The notes beneath the pieces were generated by a model. The model saw only the letters and a program-made list of their open reading frames with translations, did not search any database and was not told the origin of the DNA. This document shows, in pieces, positions 29,250 to 38,202 of a stretch of 64,000 nt of DNA (its first letter is position 1; each line of letters begins with the position of its first letter). The translations under genes were made by a program, and so were the position numbers. Source of the DNA: Telmatospirillum sp. (GTDB lineage: Bacteria; Pseudomonadota; Alphaproteobacteria; Rhodospirillales; Magnetospirillaceae); assembly GCA_031291415.1 (NCBI GenBank), contig JARLJB010000142.1, forward strand, positions 1 through 64,000, written 5' to 3'.

Positions 29250-29510
29250 CTCTACATCTAGCGTTAAGCTTATCTTACAGACCCAATAAAGGGTGGAATT
29301 GGTGCCACGGTCGACTTATCTTGTCTTCTGGCACACTCACATGGAGATATGCCTAGCGTGGGTCGCATGACTTGTTTCCCACCACCTGTCGGCACTGTGG
29401 TCCGCCTCAAGGCGGAAAACCGCCCCCTCCCTGCATCCCTAAATCAGCCCGGTGTCGTTCTACTCCGAGCCTCCCGCCAAGCCTCCCCTCGTGGAGGCTT
29501 TTTGTTTGTT
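29250..29510 (+). ncRNA. candidate small RNA or long 5' leader before the PhoH-like gene
   Basis: About 260 bp without a plausible reading frame, ending in a clean rho-independent terminator: AAGCCTCC (29479-29486), loop, GGAGGCTT (29493-29500), then TTTG and TTTG. Because the terminator precedes the PhoH-like start by 30 bp, transcription from upstream would stop here, giving a short RNA. It contains CCTCCC-type anti-Shine-Dalgarno stretches, as in some alphaproteobacterial trans-acting sRNAs. I could not match it to a known RNA family. Confidence 0.35.
29479..29504 (+). terminator. rho-independent terminator just upstream of the PhoH-like gene
   Basis: Perfect 8-bp stem AAGCCTCC/GGAGGCTT with a 6-base loop, followed by TTTG. 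Located 27 bp before the start codon of the next gene, so it either ends an upstream RNA or attenuates the PhoH-like gene. Confidence 0.7.
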
Positions 29511-29530
29511 CCTACCTTAAGGAGCTGTTC

Positions 29531-30271
29531 ATGGCCAAGCGTCCCCGTCAAGCCGCCCAGCCCAAATCCGAATCCAATGTCCACCCTCTTTACGGCAGAG
29601 CCGCCCAAGGAAGATGGGATCCCCTTGGTGAAGAACAGCGAGATCAGAGCTACGTCAAAAAGGTCCGGCCGCAGAGCGACAATCAGCGCGAACTGCTGGA
29701 AGCCCTTGAGGAACGAAACCTAACCCTGGCCCTTGGCCCCGCCGGCACCGGCAAAACCTATCTGGCCATTTCGGCGGCCGTCGAAGCCTTGGACGAAGGA
29801 CGCGTCGGGCGCATCGTCTTATCCCGACCGGCGGTGGAGGCCGGCGAAAGCCTGGGTTTTCTGCCCGGCGACCTGCAGGAAAAGATGGCGCCTTATCTGC
29901 GACCGCTTTACGACGCCTTGTCCGACCGTCTGGGTGGCAAACGGCTGCGCGGCTGCCTGGCCGACGGATCGATCGAGATCGCACCGGTGGCCTATATGCG
30001 CGGGCGGACGCTCAACAATGCCTTCGTGGTCATCGATGAAGCCCAGAACTGCACCTATGGCCAAATCAAGATGCTGCTGACCCGCCTGGGCTGGCATTCG
30101 ACCATGGTGCTGACCGGCGACCCCGACCAGACCGATCTTCTGCCAGGTATGTCGGGCCTGTCCGACATCGCCGAACGCCTGTCGGTATTGCCCGAGGTCG
30201 CCGTGGTCTATCTTGACGAGCACGACATCGTCCGCCATCCCCTGGTCGGAGCGATGCTGACGGTCCTGTAA
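29531..30271 (+). CDS. PhoH-like ATPase
   Basis: 246 aa from MAKRPRQAAQPK, with AAGGAG 8 bp before the ATG. Walker A is LGPAGTGKTYLA (about residues 73-84), and Walker B with DEAQN is FVVIDEAQNCTYGQIKMLLTRLG. MVLTGDPDQTDL is the sensor motif. PhoH family proteins are RNA-associated P-loop ATPases of unclear role. This short form lacks the PIN domain of PhoH2. Upstream sits a terminator and possible small RNA; downstream a strong terminator, so it is a single-gene unit. Confidence 0.92.
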   Translation: MAKRPRQAAQPKSESNVHPLYGRAAQGRWDPLGEEQRDQSYVKKVRPQSDNQRELLEALEERNLTLALGPAGTGKTYLAISAAVEALDEGRVGRIVLSRPAVEAGESLGFLPGDLQEKMAPYLRPLYDALSDRLGGKRLRGCLADGSIEIAPVAYMRGRTLNNAFVVIDEAQNCTYGQIKMLLTRLGWHSTMVLTGDPDQTDLLPGMSGLSDIAERLSVLPEVAVVYLDEHDIVRHPLVGAMLTVL

Positions 30272-30303
30272 CGCAAGGCCGACCAGGACAAAAAAGCCGA
30301 TCC

Positions 30304-30333
30304 AAACGGAAGGGACAGCGCTCCCTTCCGTTT
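30304..30333 (+). terminator. rho-independent terminator after the PhoH-like gene
   Basis: Perfect 12-bp arms AAACGGAAGGGA (30304-30315) and TCCCTTCCGTTT (30322-30333) with a 6-base loop, followed by AGTTGT. The remaining 240 bp to the next gene show nothing I can name. Confidence 0.8.
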
Positions 30334-30572
30334 AGTTGTCCGGATTAACCAAACCGCCGGGGCTTCTCTCGATCGTTCCAGAGCAGTCAAAATTTCTCAA
30401 ACCATAGGGACACCGGAGGCAAGCGGCGGCCCGGATGCTCGCGCAGGGCCAAGGCGGTCTATTCATTGGCCAGCCGGTATCAGTGGGTTCCGATCATGTA
30501 ACACATGAATGACGTCGGCTCATCCGCACGCAAAAATCAAAAATGGAGCCGATGAATTGGTGAGGAGACAAA

Positions 30573-31595
30573 ATGCCTGTACCGCCCGCGACCAGCGAGC
30601 CGTCCCAGCGACCGAGGACGCTGGCGTTCGTGTTGATTCCCGAGTTCAGCCTTGTGACCTTCGCTTGCGCGATCGAGGCGTTCCGCATGGCCAACGACCG
30701 TTCGGACGGCCCACTGTTCACTTGGAAGCTGCTCGGCATCCAGAAGAAGGAGGTTCAAGCCAACTGTGGTCTCCGGTTCACTGCCGACGATGTCATCGGA
30801 ACTGAGGACCACTGGGACATCGTCTTCATCGTCTCAAGCCTGACATCGGTCAATTTCGATGACCCGAAGCTGTCGGCCTGGCTGCGACGGATGGCCCGCG
30901 ACGGCGTAGCCATCGCGCCACTCGGCGCGGCGACGGTTCTGGCGGCCCGTCTCGGCCTCCTCGACGATCATCAATGCGTGACCCATTGGCGGCTTTATGG
31001 AGACTTCCTCGAGCGCTTTCCCAGAGTCCATCTCGGCCGCGGCCTTTACTGCGTAGACCGCAAGCGCCTGACCTGTGCCGGTGGATTTGCCGCCATGGAT
31101 CTCGGCCTCACCATCGTGTCCTCGATCGTCGACGCGCCGCTGGCGGCGGAGTTGGCGGAAATCTCGATGATTTCACGGATACGCGGTCCGACCGAAAACC
31201 AGCGGATGTCGATCCAATGGCGCTATGGAGTCAATGACAAGCGAATCGCCCTGGCGATCGAGCTCATGGAGAAATACATCGAGGAACCGCTGACACTCGG
31301 CGATATCGCGGAAAGAACCGGCGTATCGATCCGTCAAATGGAACGCCTGTTCGAGCGGTACCTCGGGAAAAGCCCGCAGCGCCATTACGTCGAGACGCGC
31401 CTGCACCATGGCCACCAGTTGCTGACCGACACCAACGAATCGATCCTCACCGTGGCGCTCAAGTGCGGCTTTTCCGACGCAGCCCATTTCACACGCCAAT
31501 TCAAAGCTCTTTTCGCCAGCACACCGGCCGCCACCCGAACGCTGTGGCGAGCGCGCTTCACCCTTCCGTTTCACGAGGATGATCCGGACATCTGA
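30573..31595 (+). CDS. GlxA family transcriptional regulator (DJ-1/PfpI plus AraC HTH)
   Basis: A 340-aa protein with GAGGAG before the ATG. Residues about 15-180 form a DJ-1/PfpI class I glutamine amidotransferase-like domain (LAFVLIPEFSLVTFACAIEAFRMAN), the sensor of GlxA-type regulators such as those for carnitine, glycine betaine and arginine catabolism. The C-terminus is an AraC DNA-binding domain (LTLGDIAERTGVSIRQMERLFERYLG and ILTVALKCGFSDAAHFTRQFKALF). It lies directly upstream of an ABC importer and an oxidoreductase on the same strand and probably controls them. Confidence 0.9.
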   Translation: MPVPPATSEPSQRPRTLAFVLIPEFSLVTFACAIEAFRMANDRSDGPLFTWKLLGIQKKEVQANCGLRFTADDVIGTEDHWDIVFIVSSLTSVNFDDPKLSAWLRRMARDGVAIAPLGAATVLAARLGLLDDHQCVTHWRLYGDFLERFPRVHLGRGLYCVDRKRLTCAGGFAAMDLGLTIVSSIVDAPLAAELAEISMISRIRGPTENQRMSIQWRYGVNDKRIALAIELMEKYIEEPLTLGDIAERTGVSIRQMERLFERYLGKSPQRHYVETRLHHGHQLLTDTNESILTVALKCGFSDAAHFTRQFKALFASTPAATRTLWRARFTLPFHEDDPDI

Positions 31596-31807
31596 CCATC
31601 TTGGCGGATTTGTTCAAAGGAGTGACGCATCAGAGCAAGAGCCGTCCGCCGCCGCAGGACTACGATCTCCATCATGAGTTGATCGACGTTGGACAGGTGA
31701 CTTTTCCCGGAACTGCCGAACAGGCTTACAGGAAAGGACAAACCAGTGGCTTCCACAGATTTTGCCAAAGTCGAAAGCCTTCAGCCACGCACCTGTTGCG
31801 TGCCACG

Positions 31808-32746
31808 ATGAACGCCGTTATTTCTCAGGCCGACCGGGAAACGATCGGTCACCATCGGCCTCGCGTCAAAAGTGCCGCCAGACGTCGCCCCCTCAACTGG
31901 CTGCCGCCCCTGTTCATCGTTCCGGCCGTCGCCCTGGTGTTCCTCGTCACCATCTACCCGGTATTCGATGCCGCCGTCCTCAGCCTTTTCGAGACGCAAT
32001 ATGCTGAGAAGGTTCAATTCGTCGGGTTCGACAATTTCATCCATCTGGCAACCGACCCCCTGATCGCCAACGCTTTGTCGCGTTCGCTCGTCTATACCCT
32101 GGGCTCTCTGGCCGTTGTACTGCCACTTAGCCTGGGGTTGGCGCTGCTTCTCAACGAAGAGTTCCCGCTTCGCGGACTGGCGCGAACGGTCATCGTCCTG
32201 CCGTGGGTGGTCTCGCAGACCGTCGTCGCCCTTTTGTGGGCCTGGCTGCTCAACGCCGACTTCGGTCCCGTCACCTACCTCGCCCAAACGCTTCTCGGCT
32301 ATCGTCCGTTGTTTCTGGCGTCGCCAACGGCGGCCATGGCCTCGACCATCGTCGTCAATGTGTGGGCGAGCTATCCGCAGGCAACCTTGCTGCTGCTCGC
32401 CGCTCTGCAGACGATTCCCAATGAACTTTACGACGCGGCGAAGATCGACGGCACGCGGAGTCTGCAGGCGCTGCGCTACGTCACCTTGCCCTTGATCAAA
32501 CCGACCATCGCCGTCGTGTTGATCCAGTTGACGCTGCTCTATTTCAACATGGTCACCTTGATCTACACGCTGACCGGCGGTGGACCGATGGGCGGGACGG
32601 AGACGCTGTCGCTGCGCGTCCTCAAGACGAGCTTCGAGGACTGGAACCTGGGACAAGGCGCGGCCCTCGGACTGGTCATCACGGTTGTCAATTTCGCCTT
32701 CAGTCTCATCTACGTCCTGGCCTTGAGGTCACGCCATGCACGCTAA
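31808..32746 (+). CDS. sugar-type ABC transporter permease (MalF-like)
   Basis: 312 aa from MNAVISQADRET; about 69 open upstream codons lack coding character. It has six membrane segments (first at LFIVPAVALVFLVTIYPVFDAAVLSLF) and the EAA motif PNELYDAAKIDGTRSLQALRYVTLPLIKP near residue 205. It pairs with the next gene, which it overlaps by 11 bp. Substrate unknown; glycoside, polyol or glycerol-phosphate type uptake is typical of this permease family. Confidence 0.93.
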   Translation: MNAVISQADRETIGHHRPRVKSAARRRPLNWLPPLFIVPAVALVFLVTIYPVFDAAVLSLFETQYAEKVQFVGFDNFIHLATDPLIANALSRSLVYTLGSLAVVLPLSLGLALLLNEEFPLRGLARTVIVLPWVVSQTVVALLWAWLLNADFGPVTYLAQTLLGYRPLFLASPTAAMASTIVVNVWASYPQATLLLLAALQTIPNELYDAAKIDGTRSLQALRYVTLPLIKPTIAVVLIQLTLLYFNMVTLIYTLTGGGPMGGTETLSLRVLKTSFEDWNLGQGAALGLVITVVNFAFSLIYVLALRSRHAR

Positions 32747-33566
32747 CCTGTCGCGCCGGTCGCTTCTCGCCCTCGCCGCGCTGGCGGCCTGCATGTTCGC
32801 CATCGGCCCGCTGCTTTGGGGCCTGTCCACCGCGCTGAAACCGCTGGCGCAAATCTTCGCCTATCCGCCGAAACTTTTCCCCTGGCCGGTCAGCCTGGAA
32901 AATTTCGAACGTGTCTGGACGGAATCATATTTCCCCACTTATTTCCTCAACAGCATCCTGGTCACAGCGATCAGCGTCGTCGTCAGCCTGGCCTTGAGCG
33001 TACACGCCGCCTACGGCTTGGCGCGCTTCCATTTCCGCGGCAAGACGGCGCTTCTTATGGGGCTTCTGGCGACATCGATGATTCCGGGCGTCGCCATCCT
33101 GGTGCCGCTTTACAACCTTTCGGTGGGGACCGGTCTCTACAATTCGCTGACCGGCCTCGTCATCGTCTATTCGGCATGGAACGTTCCACTGCTGGTCTGG
33201 CTGCTCAAAGGTTTCTTCGAGAGCATTCCGATCGAGCTTGAGGAGGCCGCCCTCGTCGACGGTTGCGGTCGGATGCGGGCCTTCTATCTGGTCGTGATGC
33301 CGATGGTCGCACCCGGTCTGCTGGCTGGCGCAATCATGACCATGATGTTCGTCTGGAACGACTTTCTGATCGGTTTCACCCTGACCATCAGCGAAAGCCA
33401 GCGGCTGCTGCCGGTCGGTCTGTTCGCCTACATCTCCAACGTCGGCATCGACTGGGGCCAACTGACTGCCGCCGCGATTTTCGCCCTGCTGCCGGTCGTC
33501 TTCGCCTTCCTGGTCATGCAGAAGTGGCTGGTCCAGGGGCTCACGGCAGGCGCGGTAAAAGGATAA
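32736..33566 (+). CDS. sugar-type ABC transporter permease (MalG-like)
   Basis: A 276-aa MalG-type protein with six hydrophobic segments and the EAA motif IPIELEEAALVDGCGRMRAFYLVVMPMVAPG. It overlaps the upstream permease by 11 bp. No ATPase gene occurs in the cluster, so the importer must borrow an ATPase encoded elsewhere, as known for MsmX/UgpC-type shared subunits. Confidence 0.93.
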   Translation: MHANLSRRSLLALAALAACMFAIGPLLWGLSTALKPLAQIFAYPPKLFPWPVSLENFERVWTESYFPTYFLNSILVTAISVVVSLALSVHAAYGLARFHFRGKTALLMGLLATSMIPGVAILVPLYNLSVGTGLYNSLTGLVIVYSAWNVPLLVWLLKGFFESIPIELEEAALVDGCGRMRAFYLVVMPMVAPGLLAGAIMTMMFVWNDFLIGFTLTISESQRLLPVGLFAYISNVGIDWGQLTAAAIFALLPVVFAFLVMQKWLVQGLTAGAVKG

Positions 33567-33590
33567 CAAAACCGGACGGGAGGAAACGCC

Positions 33591-34859
33591 ATGCACAAGA
33601 CCTTGATGTCTCTTGTCGCCATTGCCATCGGCTTCGGATGGCTGGGCACGGCACAGGCAGAACAACCGATAGCGCTGAAATTCTGGACATTCCTGCCGGT
33701 ACAAGGCAGCGATCCGCGTTCGACTGCCCTTAAGGGCGTCATCGACGGATTCAACAAGTCGCAGTCGAAATACGAGGTCAGCGTCGAATCCATCAATTAT
33801 GCCCGCATCGACAATACCGTCATCCAGTCGACGGCCGCCGGGCAGGGGCCGGACATTCTCAATGTCTACACCGATCAATTGTCGATGCATGCGGCGGCAA
33901 AGACGATCGTCCCGCTCGATTCCTACCTTGCCGCGATGTCGCCGGCCGAGGTCGAAGATTTTCTCATCAGTCCGAACGCCCTTCGAATCGGGGGCCATGT
34001 CATGGCCCTTCCCTGGGAAATGCGAGTCTGGCTGCTTGGCTACCGCAAGGATCTGCTCGACAACGCCCACCAGAAGGTTCCGGCGACCCTCGACGAGGTT
34101 GCCAACGCCGCGGCGGTCGTCAGCACGGACCAGGTGATGGGATTCGGCATGGGGGCATCGACGGCCGGACTGGGCGCCCAGGCGATGGAGACTTTTGCTC
34201 CGATCTTCTGGGGAGCCGGGGGCCAGATGTTCGATGACAAAGGCAACACCACCATCAACAGCGAGGCCGGCGTCAAGACGCTGAGCTGGCTCGGCGACCT
34301 GGTAAAACGGAACGCCATGAAGTCGACAGTGGTCAGTATGGGCGCCGAGGACATTCAGACGGCCTTTCGCGCCGGCACGGTCGGTATGCAGATCGTTGGC
34401 AGCTACCGGGTTGGCGCCACTCGCAACAGTCCGACGACCGGAGACAATTTCCAAACCACGCCGATCCCCGGCTGGACGGCGGACAAACCGATGCCAGCCC
34501 GTCTGGCCAGCCAGACGCTGACTATCGGAACGACATCGAAGCACAAGGACGGCGCCTGGGAATTCATCAAATATTACCTCGGCACGCCCTCGCAGATCGA
34601 ATTCGCCAAGGCCGGGGTTCTTCCCAGCAAGGCGAGCAGTTACCAGGATCCATTTTTCGGCGAAAGTTCGCAGGGCAAGGAAATCCGTGGCTGGGCGGAC
34701 TATGCCCGACAGCGGGGGCGGATGGAGATGACCCCGAGAGACTTTTCGCGCCTGTCCGAGGAACTCGCCAAAGCCATCCAGAAAGTCATCCTTGAGGGCA
34801 TGGATCCGAAAGCCGCGCTCGATGCCGCCGCGACCGCCTACAACGGCCAACGGCATTGA
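33591..34859 (+). CDS. extracellular substrate-binding protein, family 1
   Basis: A 422-aa protein with signal peptide MHKTLMSLVAIAIGFGWLGTAQAEQ (cleavage after AQA likely). The mature part starts LKFWTFLPVQGSDPRS and continues with GQGPDILNVYTDQLSMHA, typical of carbohydrate-type binding proteins (SBP_bac_1). GGGAGG lies before the ATG. It delivers the substrate of the MalF/MalG-type permeases. Being followed by an FAD oxidoreductase suggests the ligand is then oxidised in the cytoplasm (inference). Confidence 0.92.
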   Translation: MHKTLMSLVAIAIGFGWLGTAQAEQPIALKFWTFLPVQGSDPRSTALKGVIDGFNKSQSKYEVSVESINYARIDNTVIQSTAAGQGPDILNVYTDQLSMHAAAKTIVPLDSYLAAMSPAEVEDFLISPNALRIGGHVMALPWEMRVWLLGYRKDLLDNAHQKVPATLDEVANAAAVVSTDQVMGFGMGASTAGLGAQAMETFAPIFWGAGGQMFDDKGNTTINSEAGVKTLSWLGDLVKRNAMKSTVVSMGAEDIQTAFRAGTVGMQIVGSYRVGATRNSPTTGDNFQTTPIPGWTADKPMPARLASQTLTIGTTSKHKDGAWEFIKYYLGTPSQIEFAKAGVLPSKASSYQDPFFGESSQGKEIRGWADYARQRGRMEMTPRDFSRLSEELAKAIQKVILEGMDPKAALDAAATAYNGQRH

Positions 34860-34905
34860 TTTTCCCCTTTGAACATGTGCGACCAGACAAGAGGAGACCA
34901 TCAGC

Positions 34906-36345
34906 ATGGATATGGAAATCCACAGCGAATCGGACGTCGTTGTGGCGGGTGGCGGCCCGTCGGGATTAATTGCCGCCTTGGCGGCGGCGCGCGCCGGCGC
35001 ACGGACTCTTCTGGTCGAACAGTATGGGTTCCTTGGCGGCATGGCGACGGTCGCGTCAGTCGGTCCATTCTCGCCGTTCCACTATGACGATCAGCAGATC
35101 ACCATGGGGATTCCCCAGGAGCTCGTGCAACGGCTGATCGCCGCCGGCGGCAGCACCGGACATCTGAAATGCGTGCCGGAATATGGCTCGGGTTCCTACA
35201 TGGCCTATTTCGACCGCGAGGTCTACAAGATGATCGCCTTCCAGATGATGGAAGAGGCCGGGGTAAGGCTTCTTCTTCACACCTTCATTGGAGGGACGGT
35301 GACCGAGGGCAACCGGGTGACTGGTCTCCAGGTCTGCAACAAATCGGGATTCCAGCAGGTTCTGGGCAAGGTTGTCGTCGACGCGACCGGCGACGGCGAC
35401 GTGGCGGCCAGGGCCGGTGCGGAATTCAAATGGGGCCGGGATTCCGATCATCTCGGGCAACCGATGACGATGTTCTTCGAAATGGCGAATGTCGATACGG
35501 GCGCCCTCAAGAGCTACATCGACACCCATCCCGACGATGTCGAATGGGCCTCTGAACTTCATGCCGGCCAGCCGCTGCCCAAGGCGTTCAACCAGCGTTA
35601 CTTCGTGGTCCAGGGCTTCACGAACTTCGTCAAGAAGGCGCGCGAGGCCGGCGAACTCCATCTGGGCCGCGACACCGTGCTGCTGCAAAGCACCATGCGG
35701 GACGGGACGATCGTCTTCAATTCGACCCGCGTCGGAAAGCTGCGCGGCACCGACGTCAACGATTTCACCGAGGCCGAGATCGAAGGGCGCAAACAGGCGA
35801 TGTCTCTCGCCGCCTTCGCCAAGAAATACCTTCCGGGATTCGCCGACGCCTACGTCTGTTCGACCGGGGCGCAGATCGGTGTGCGAGAGAGCCGTCACGT
35901 GGTCGGCGAATATCTTCTGACCCCGGACGACGTGGCCAGCGGACGGCGGTTTCCCGATGTCGTGGCACGCGGCTTCTTCCCGATCGACGTTCATGATCCA
36001 ACCGGCGGCAAGGGTTATCAGGCCGGCGGCAGCACCTGGATCAAGCCCAAGGGTCCCTATGACATTCCTTTGCGCTGCCTGATTCCCAAGGCGATCGACG
36101 GACTGGTGATGACCGGACGCAACATTTCGGCCTCACACGAAGCGCATGGATCGCTGCGAGTCCAGGGCACGGCCTTCGCCATTGGCCAAGCTTCCGGCGC
36201 GGCGGCTGCCGTCGCGGCCAAAGACGATTGCCAACCCCGCGACGTCGACGTTGGGAAAGTTCAGCGGATTCTGATCGATCAGAAGGCCAATCTCGATATC
36301 GACCAGTCGAATTCCTTCAAGGCCGGCCGATCGGCGACAGCGTAG
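34906..36345 (+). CDS. FAD-dependent oxidoreductase
   Basis: A 479-aa protein of the FAD_oxidored (PF12831) group. The N-terminal Rossmann motif is VVVAGGGPSGLIAALAAARAG with the Glu of LLVEQYG. A second FAD contact is VVDATGDGDVAARAGAEF, and the C-terminal GRNISASHEAHGSLRVQGT/AIGQASGAAAA segment completes the family pattern. AGAGGAG precedes the ATG. It is the last gene of the GlxA-regulated importer cluster and likely oxidises the imported compound. The exact reaction cannot be inferred. Confidence 0.9.
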   Translation: MDMEIHSESDVVVAGGGPSGLIAALAAARAGARTLLVEQYGFLGGMATVASVGPFSPFHYDDQQITMGIPQELVQRLIAAGGSTGHLKCVPEYGSGSYMAYFDREVYKMIAFQMMEEAGVRLLLHTFIGGTVTEGNRVTGLQVCNKSGFQQVLGKVVVDATGDGDVAARAGAEFKWGRDSDHLGQPMTMFFEMANVDTGALKSYIDTHPDDVEWASELHAGQPLPKAFNQRYFVVQGFTNFVKKAREAGELHLGRDTVLLQSTMRDGTIVFNSTRVGKLRGTDVNDFTEAEIEGRKQAMSLAAFAKKYLPGFADAYVCSTGAQIGVRESRHVVGEYLLTPDDVASGRRFPDVVARGFFPIDVHDPTGGKGYQAGGSTWIKPKGPYDIPLRCLIPKAIDGLVMTGRNISASHEAHGSLRVQGTAFAIGQASGAAAAVAAKDDCQPRDVDVGKVQRILIDQKANLDIDQSNSFKAGRSATA

Positions 36346-36346
36346 G

Positions 36347-36375
36347 GGCACGTTTCATCCTGGCTGAAACGTGCC
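36347..36375 (+). terminator. hairpin after the oxidoreductase operon
   Basis: Perfect 11-bp arms GGCACGTTTCA (36347-36357) and TGAAACGTGCC (36365-36375), starting 2 bp past the stop codon. No U-run follows, but a second hairpin lies 35 bp downstream. Confidence 0.6.
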
Positions 36376-36409
36376 ATCCAGATGAGTTCGGGACTTGGGA
36401 TAGGAGGCG

Positions 36410-36437
36410 CGGCCTTGGCTTTTCGGGCCAAGGCCGT
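36410..36437 (+). terminator. second hairpin with short T-run
   Basis: Arms CGGCCTTGGC (36410-36419) and GCCAAGGCCG (36428-36437), loop TTTTCGG-type, followed by TTTC. Together with the previous hairpin it closes the importer operon. Confidence 0.6.
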
Positions 36438-36531
36438 TTCACCGTTCGTCGCATATCCGCTTCTCCAGTCACTCGTCACCGGCCGGACCAAGTCAAAACC
36501 GGCGAACACGTCCGCGTGACGGAAGCGGGTT

Positions 36532-36738
36532 TCAGTAGCCGAGAGGTCCCTTGCTCGGTCCGGCGGCGCAGGGGTTGCTCTCCACGGCCGTTCCGGGCAG
36601 GGTCTTGGCGGAAAGCGCGCGCTCGAACAGGACATTCTGGCTGACGCTGGCGGCATAGGTGCTGGTAGCGGTGGCACCCAGGACGAAAATGGCGGCGGCG
36701 GCGGTCAGGAAACGGCTGGAATTTTTCGCGGTTGTCAT
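36532..36738 (-). CDS. small secreted protein of unknown function
   Basis: 68 aa from MTTAKNSSRFLTAAAAIFVLGATATSTYAASV: a clear signal peptide, likely cut after TYA, leaving about 37 residues (SVSQNVLFERALSAK, then ESNPCAAGPSKG). GGAG sits 7 bp before the ATG. A single Cys and a Gly/Pro-rich tail are the only visible features. A perfect 9-bp-arm operator-like palindrome lies 42 bp upstream. Confidence 0.65.
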   Translation of the reverse strand: MTTAKNSSRFLTAAAAIFVLGATATSTYAASVSQNVLFERALSAKTLPGTAVESNPCAAGPSKGPLGY

Positions 36739-36779
36739 CTTGGTTCTCCATCGGTTTGGGGCGATGACAAGACCATATC

Positions 36780-36799
36780 TCACACGATAAATCGTGTGA
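36780..36799. promoter_or_regulatory. operator-like palindrome upstream of the small secreted protein gene
   Basis: TCACACGAT-aa-ATCGTGTGA, perfect 9-bp arms with a 2-bp centre, 42 bp upstream of the start at 36738. On the minus strand TTTCAC and GATATG, about 16 bp apart, overlap it and could be -35 and -10 elements, which would make it a repressor site. Confidence 0.5.
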
Positions 36800-36878
36800 A
36801 ACGGATATAACTCATCTTAAAAATCGATTCACTCGATAATTCGCCACGGCGTTCCGGAGTGGCGTTCAAGGACGCGCT

Positions 36879-37511
36879 TCAATAGCCGCAAAGCTTGTGG
36901 GGGCCGATATCGAGATGTAGATGGTCGTGATGCTCGGCATTGTGGTTGGGCGTCAAAACGACGGCGAAAACCTTGCAGGCGCCTTGCGCCACCTCATGGA
37001 GAAACGTGCTCTTGGCTCCCGGAACGCGCCAGTCCCGCCGTACCGAGATGACGGTGCCGTCAGCCAGTTCAAAACCGGTTATGTCGATCGCTTTGCCATA
37101 GGCGTGCTGCGACATTCTTTCTGGCCGACCGCCGATTTCGCCCCGGCAATTGTAACTGCCGGCATTGGACATCTTGCGGACCGTCTGCCCGAAATTGCGC
37201 GCTGCCGCCGGCTGCACCACCTTGGTTTCGAAGTCCCAGACGGTTTCCTCCATCGGGCAGGAAAGCAAGGTCGCGCGATTCCAGTCGATCGCCGAATGCT
37301 GAACCCGAACCGCCTGCGTGATGCCGCATCCCTCCGGCGTCTTCCAGTCCTTCACCCGTTCATAGATGATATGCCGTTGGTCGAGAGTTTTCAGGCAAAC
37401 GGCCGCTTGGTCGAGGGATGGCGGCGGCGATGACGGTCGGGCCGAGGTGCAGGCTGCCAAACCACAGGCGCCAAGCCCGATCATCAGCAATCGCACGCAC
37501 CACCGCCGCAA
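36879..37511 (-). CDS. extensin-like family lipoprotein (putative peptidoglycan peptidase)
   Basis: A 210-aa protein. It has an N-terminal lipoprotein signal with lipobox (GLAAC) near residue 21, then an Extensin-like_C domain: CGITQAVRV, the Arg/Asn segment NCRGEIGGRPERMSQHAYGKAIDITGF, and EHHDHLHLDIGPHKLCGY. The H-x6-D and H-x-H pattern matches the metal site of M15/LAS-type peptidoglycan peptidases, which this family resembles. It is probably anchored in the periplasm and acts on cell wall peptides. Activity is inferred from motifs only. Confidence 0.85.
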   Translation of the reverse strand: MRRWCVRLLMIGLGACGLAACTSARPSSPPPSLDQAAVCLKTLDQRHIIYERVKDWKTPEGCGITQAVRVQHSAIDWNRATLLSCPMEETVWDFETKVVQPAAARNFGQTVRKMSNAGSYNCRGEIGGRPERMSQHAYGKAIDITGFELADGTVISVRRDWRVPGAKSTFLHEVAQGACKVFAVVLTPNHNAEHHDHLHLDIGPHKLCGY

Positions 37512-37744
37512 ATCTATTCCCCTGTACCAGAGCCGAATGCTTTTTGGCGAAATCCGCCTCTGCTCAATAAATTAGAGAGAGATTCAGATATAAGATCGCA
37601 CGAGTTCTGATTTGATTTTATATCATCGTGCTCACGCCGCGCTACAATTCCAGTGAATACCACTTTTCACGATATTTCGACTGGGAAGTTCGGGATCGGC
37701 GGCACAAGGGAATCGACCGGGACCTCCGACGAGGTCCCATGGCA

Positions 37745-38164
37745 TCACTCCCCCAGCAGATGCAAGACAAGCTGCCGCGGGTGGGGCCGGTGGCGGTGTT
37801 CGAAGAGATAGATCCCTTGCCAGGTGCCGAGCGCCAGGCACCCGGCCAACAGGGGGATCGACAGATGGCTGGCGGTCAGCGCCGCCCGGATATGGGCCGG
37901 CATATCGTCCGGCCCCTCGTCCTGATGCAGGTAAAGTCGCGTGTCCTCGGCAACCAGCCGATGGAAAAAGGCATCGAGATCGTGCCTGACCGCCGGATCG
38001 GCGTTTTCCTGAATCACCAGACTGGCCGAGGTATGGCGGATGAAAAGCGTCAACAGCCCCTCGCCGATCGCCTGCGCCTCGGCCCAACTCCGCACACCTT
38101 CGGTGATCTCGTGCAGGCCGGCCCCGGGGGTGTTGACCGTCAGAACCGTCGTGACTTGGCGCAT
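37745..38164 (-). CDS. YjbQ family protein (UPF0047)
   Basis: 139 aa with the family signature TLFIRHTSASLVIQENADPAVRHDLDAF and HLSIPLLAGCLALGTWQGIYLFEHR. Members have been described as having weak thiamine-phosphate synthase activity; the in vivo role is unclear. It lies 38 bp downstream of queC on the same strand. The 230-bp gap between it and the extensin-like gene holds no gene I can support. Confidence 0.9.
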   Translation of the reverse strand: MRQVTTVLTVNTPGAGLHEITEGVRSWAEAQAIGEGLLTLFIRHTSASLVIQENADPAVRHDLDAFFHRLVAEDTRLYLHQDEGPDDMPAHIRAALTASHLSIPLLAGCLALGTWQGIYLFEHRHRPHPRQLVLHLLGE

Positions 38165-38202
38165 CTCAAGCGGTCCTCTTCCGTCAAAGCCGCCGGCACG
38201 GA

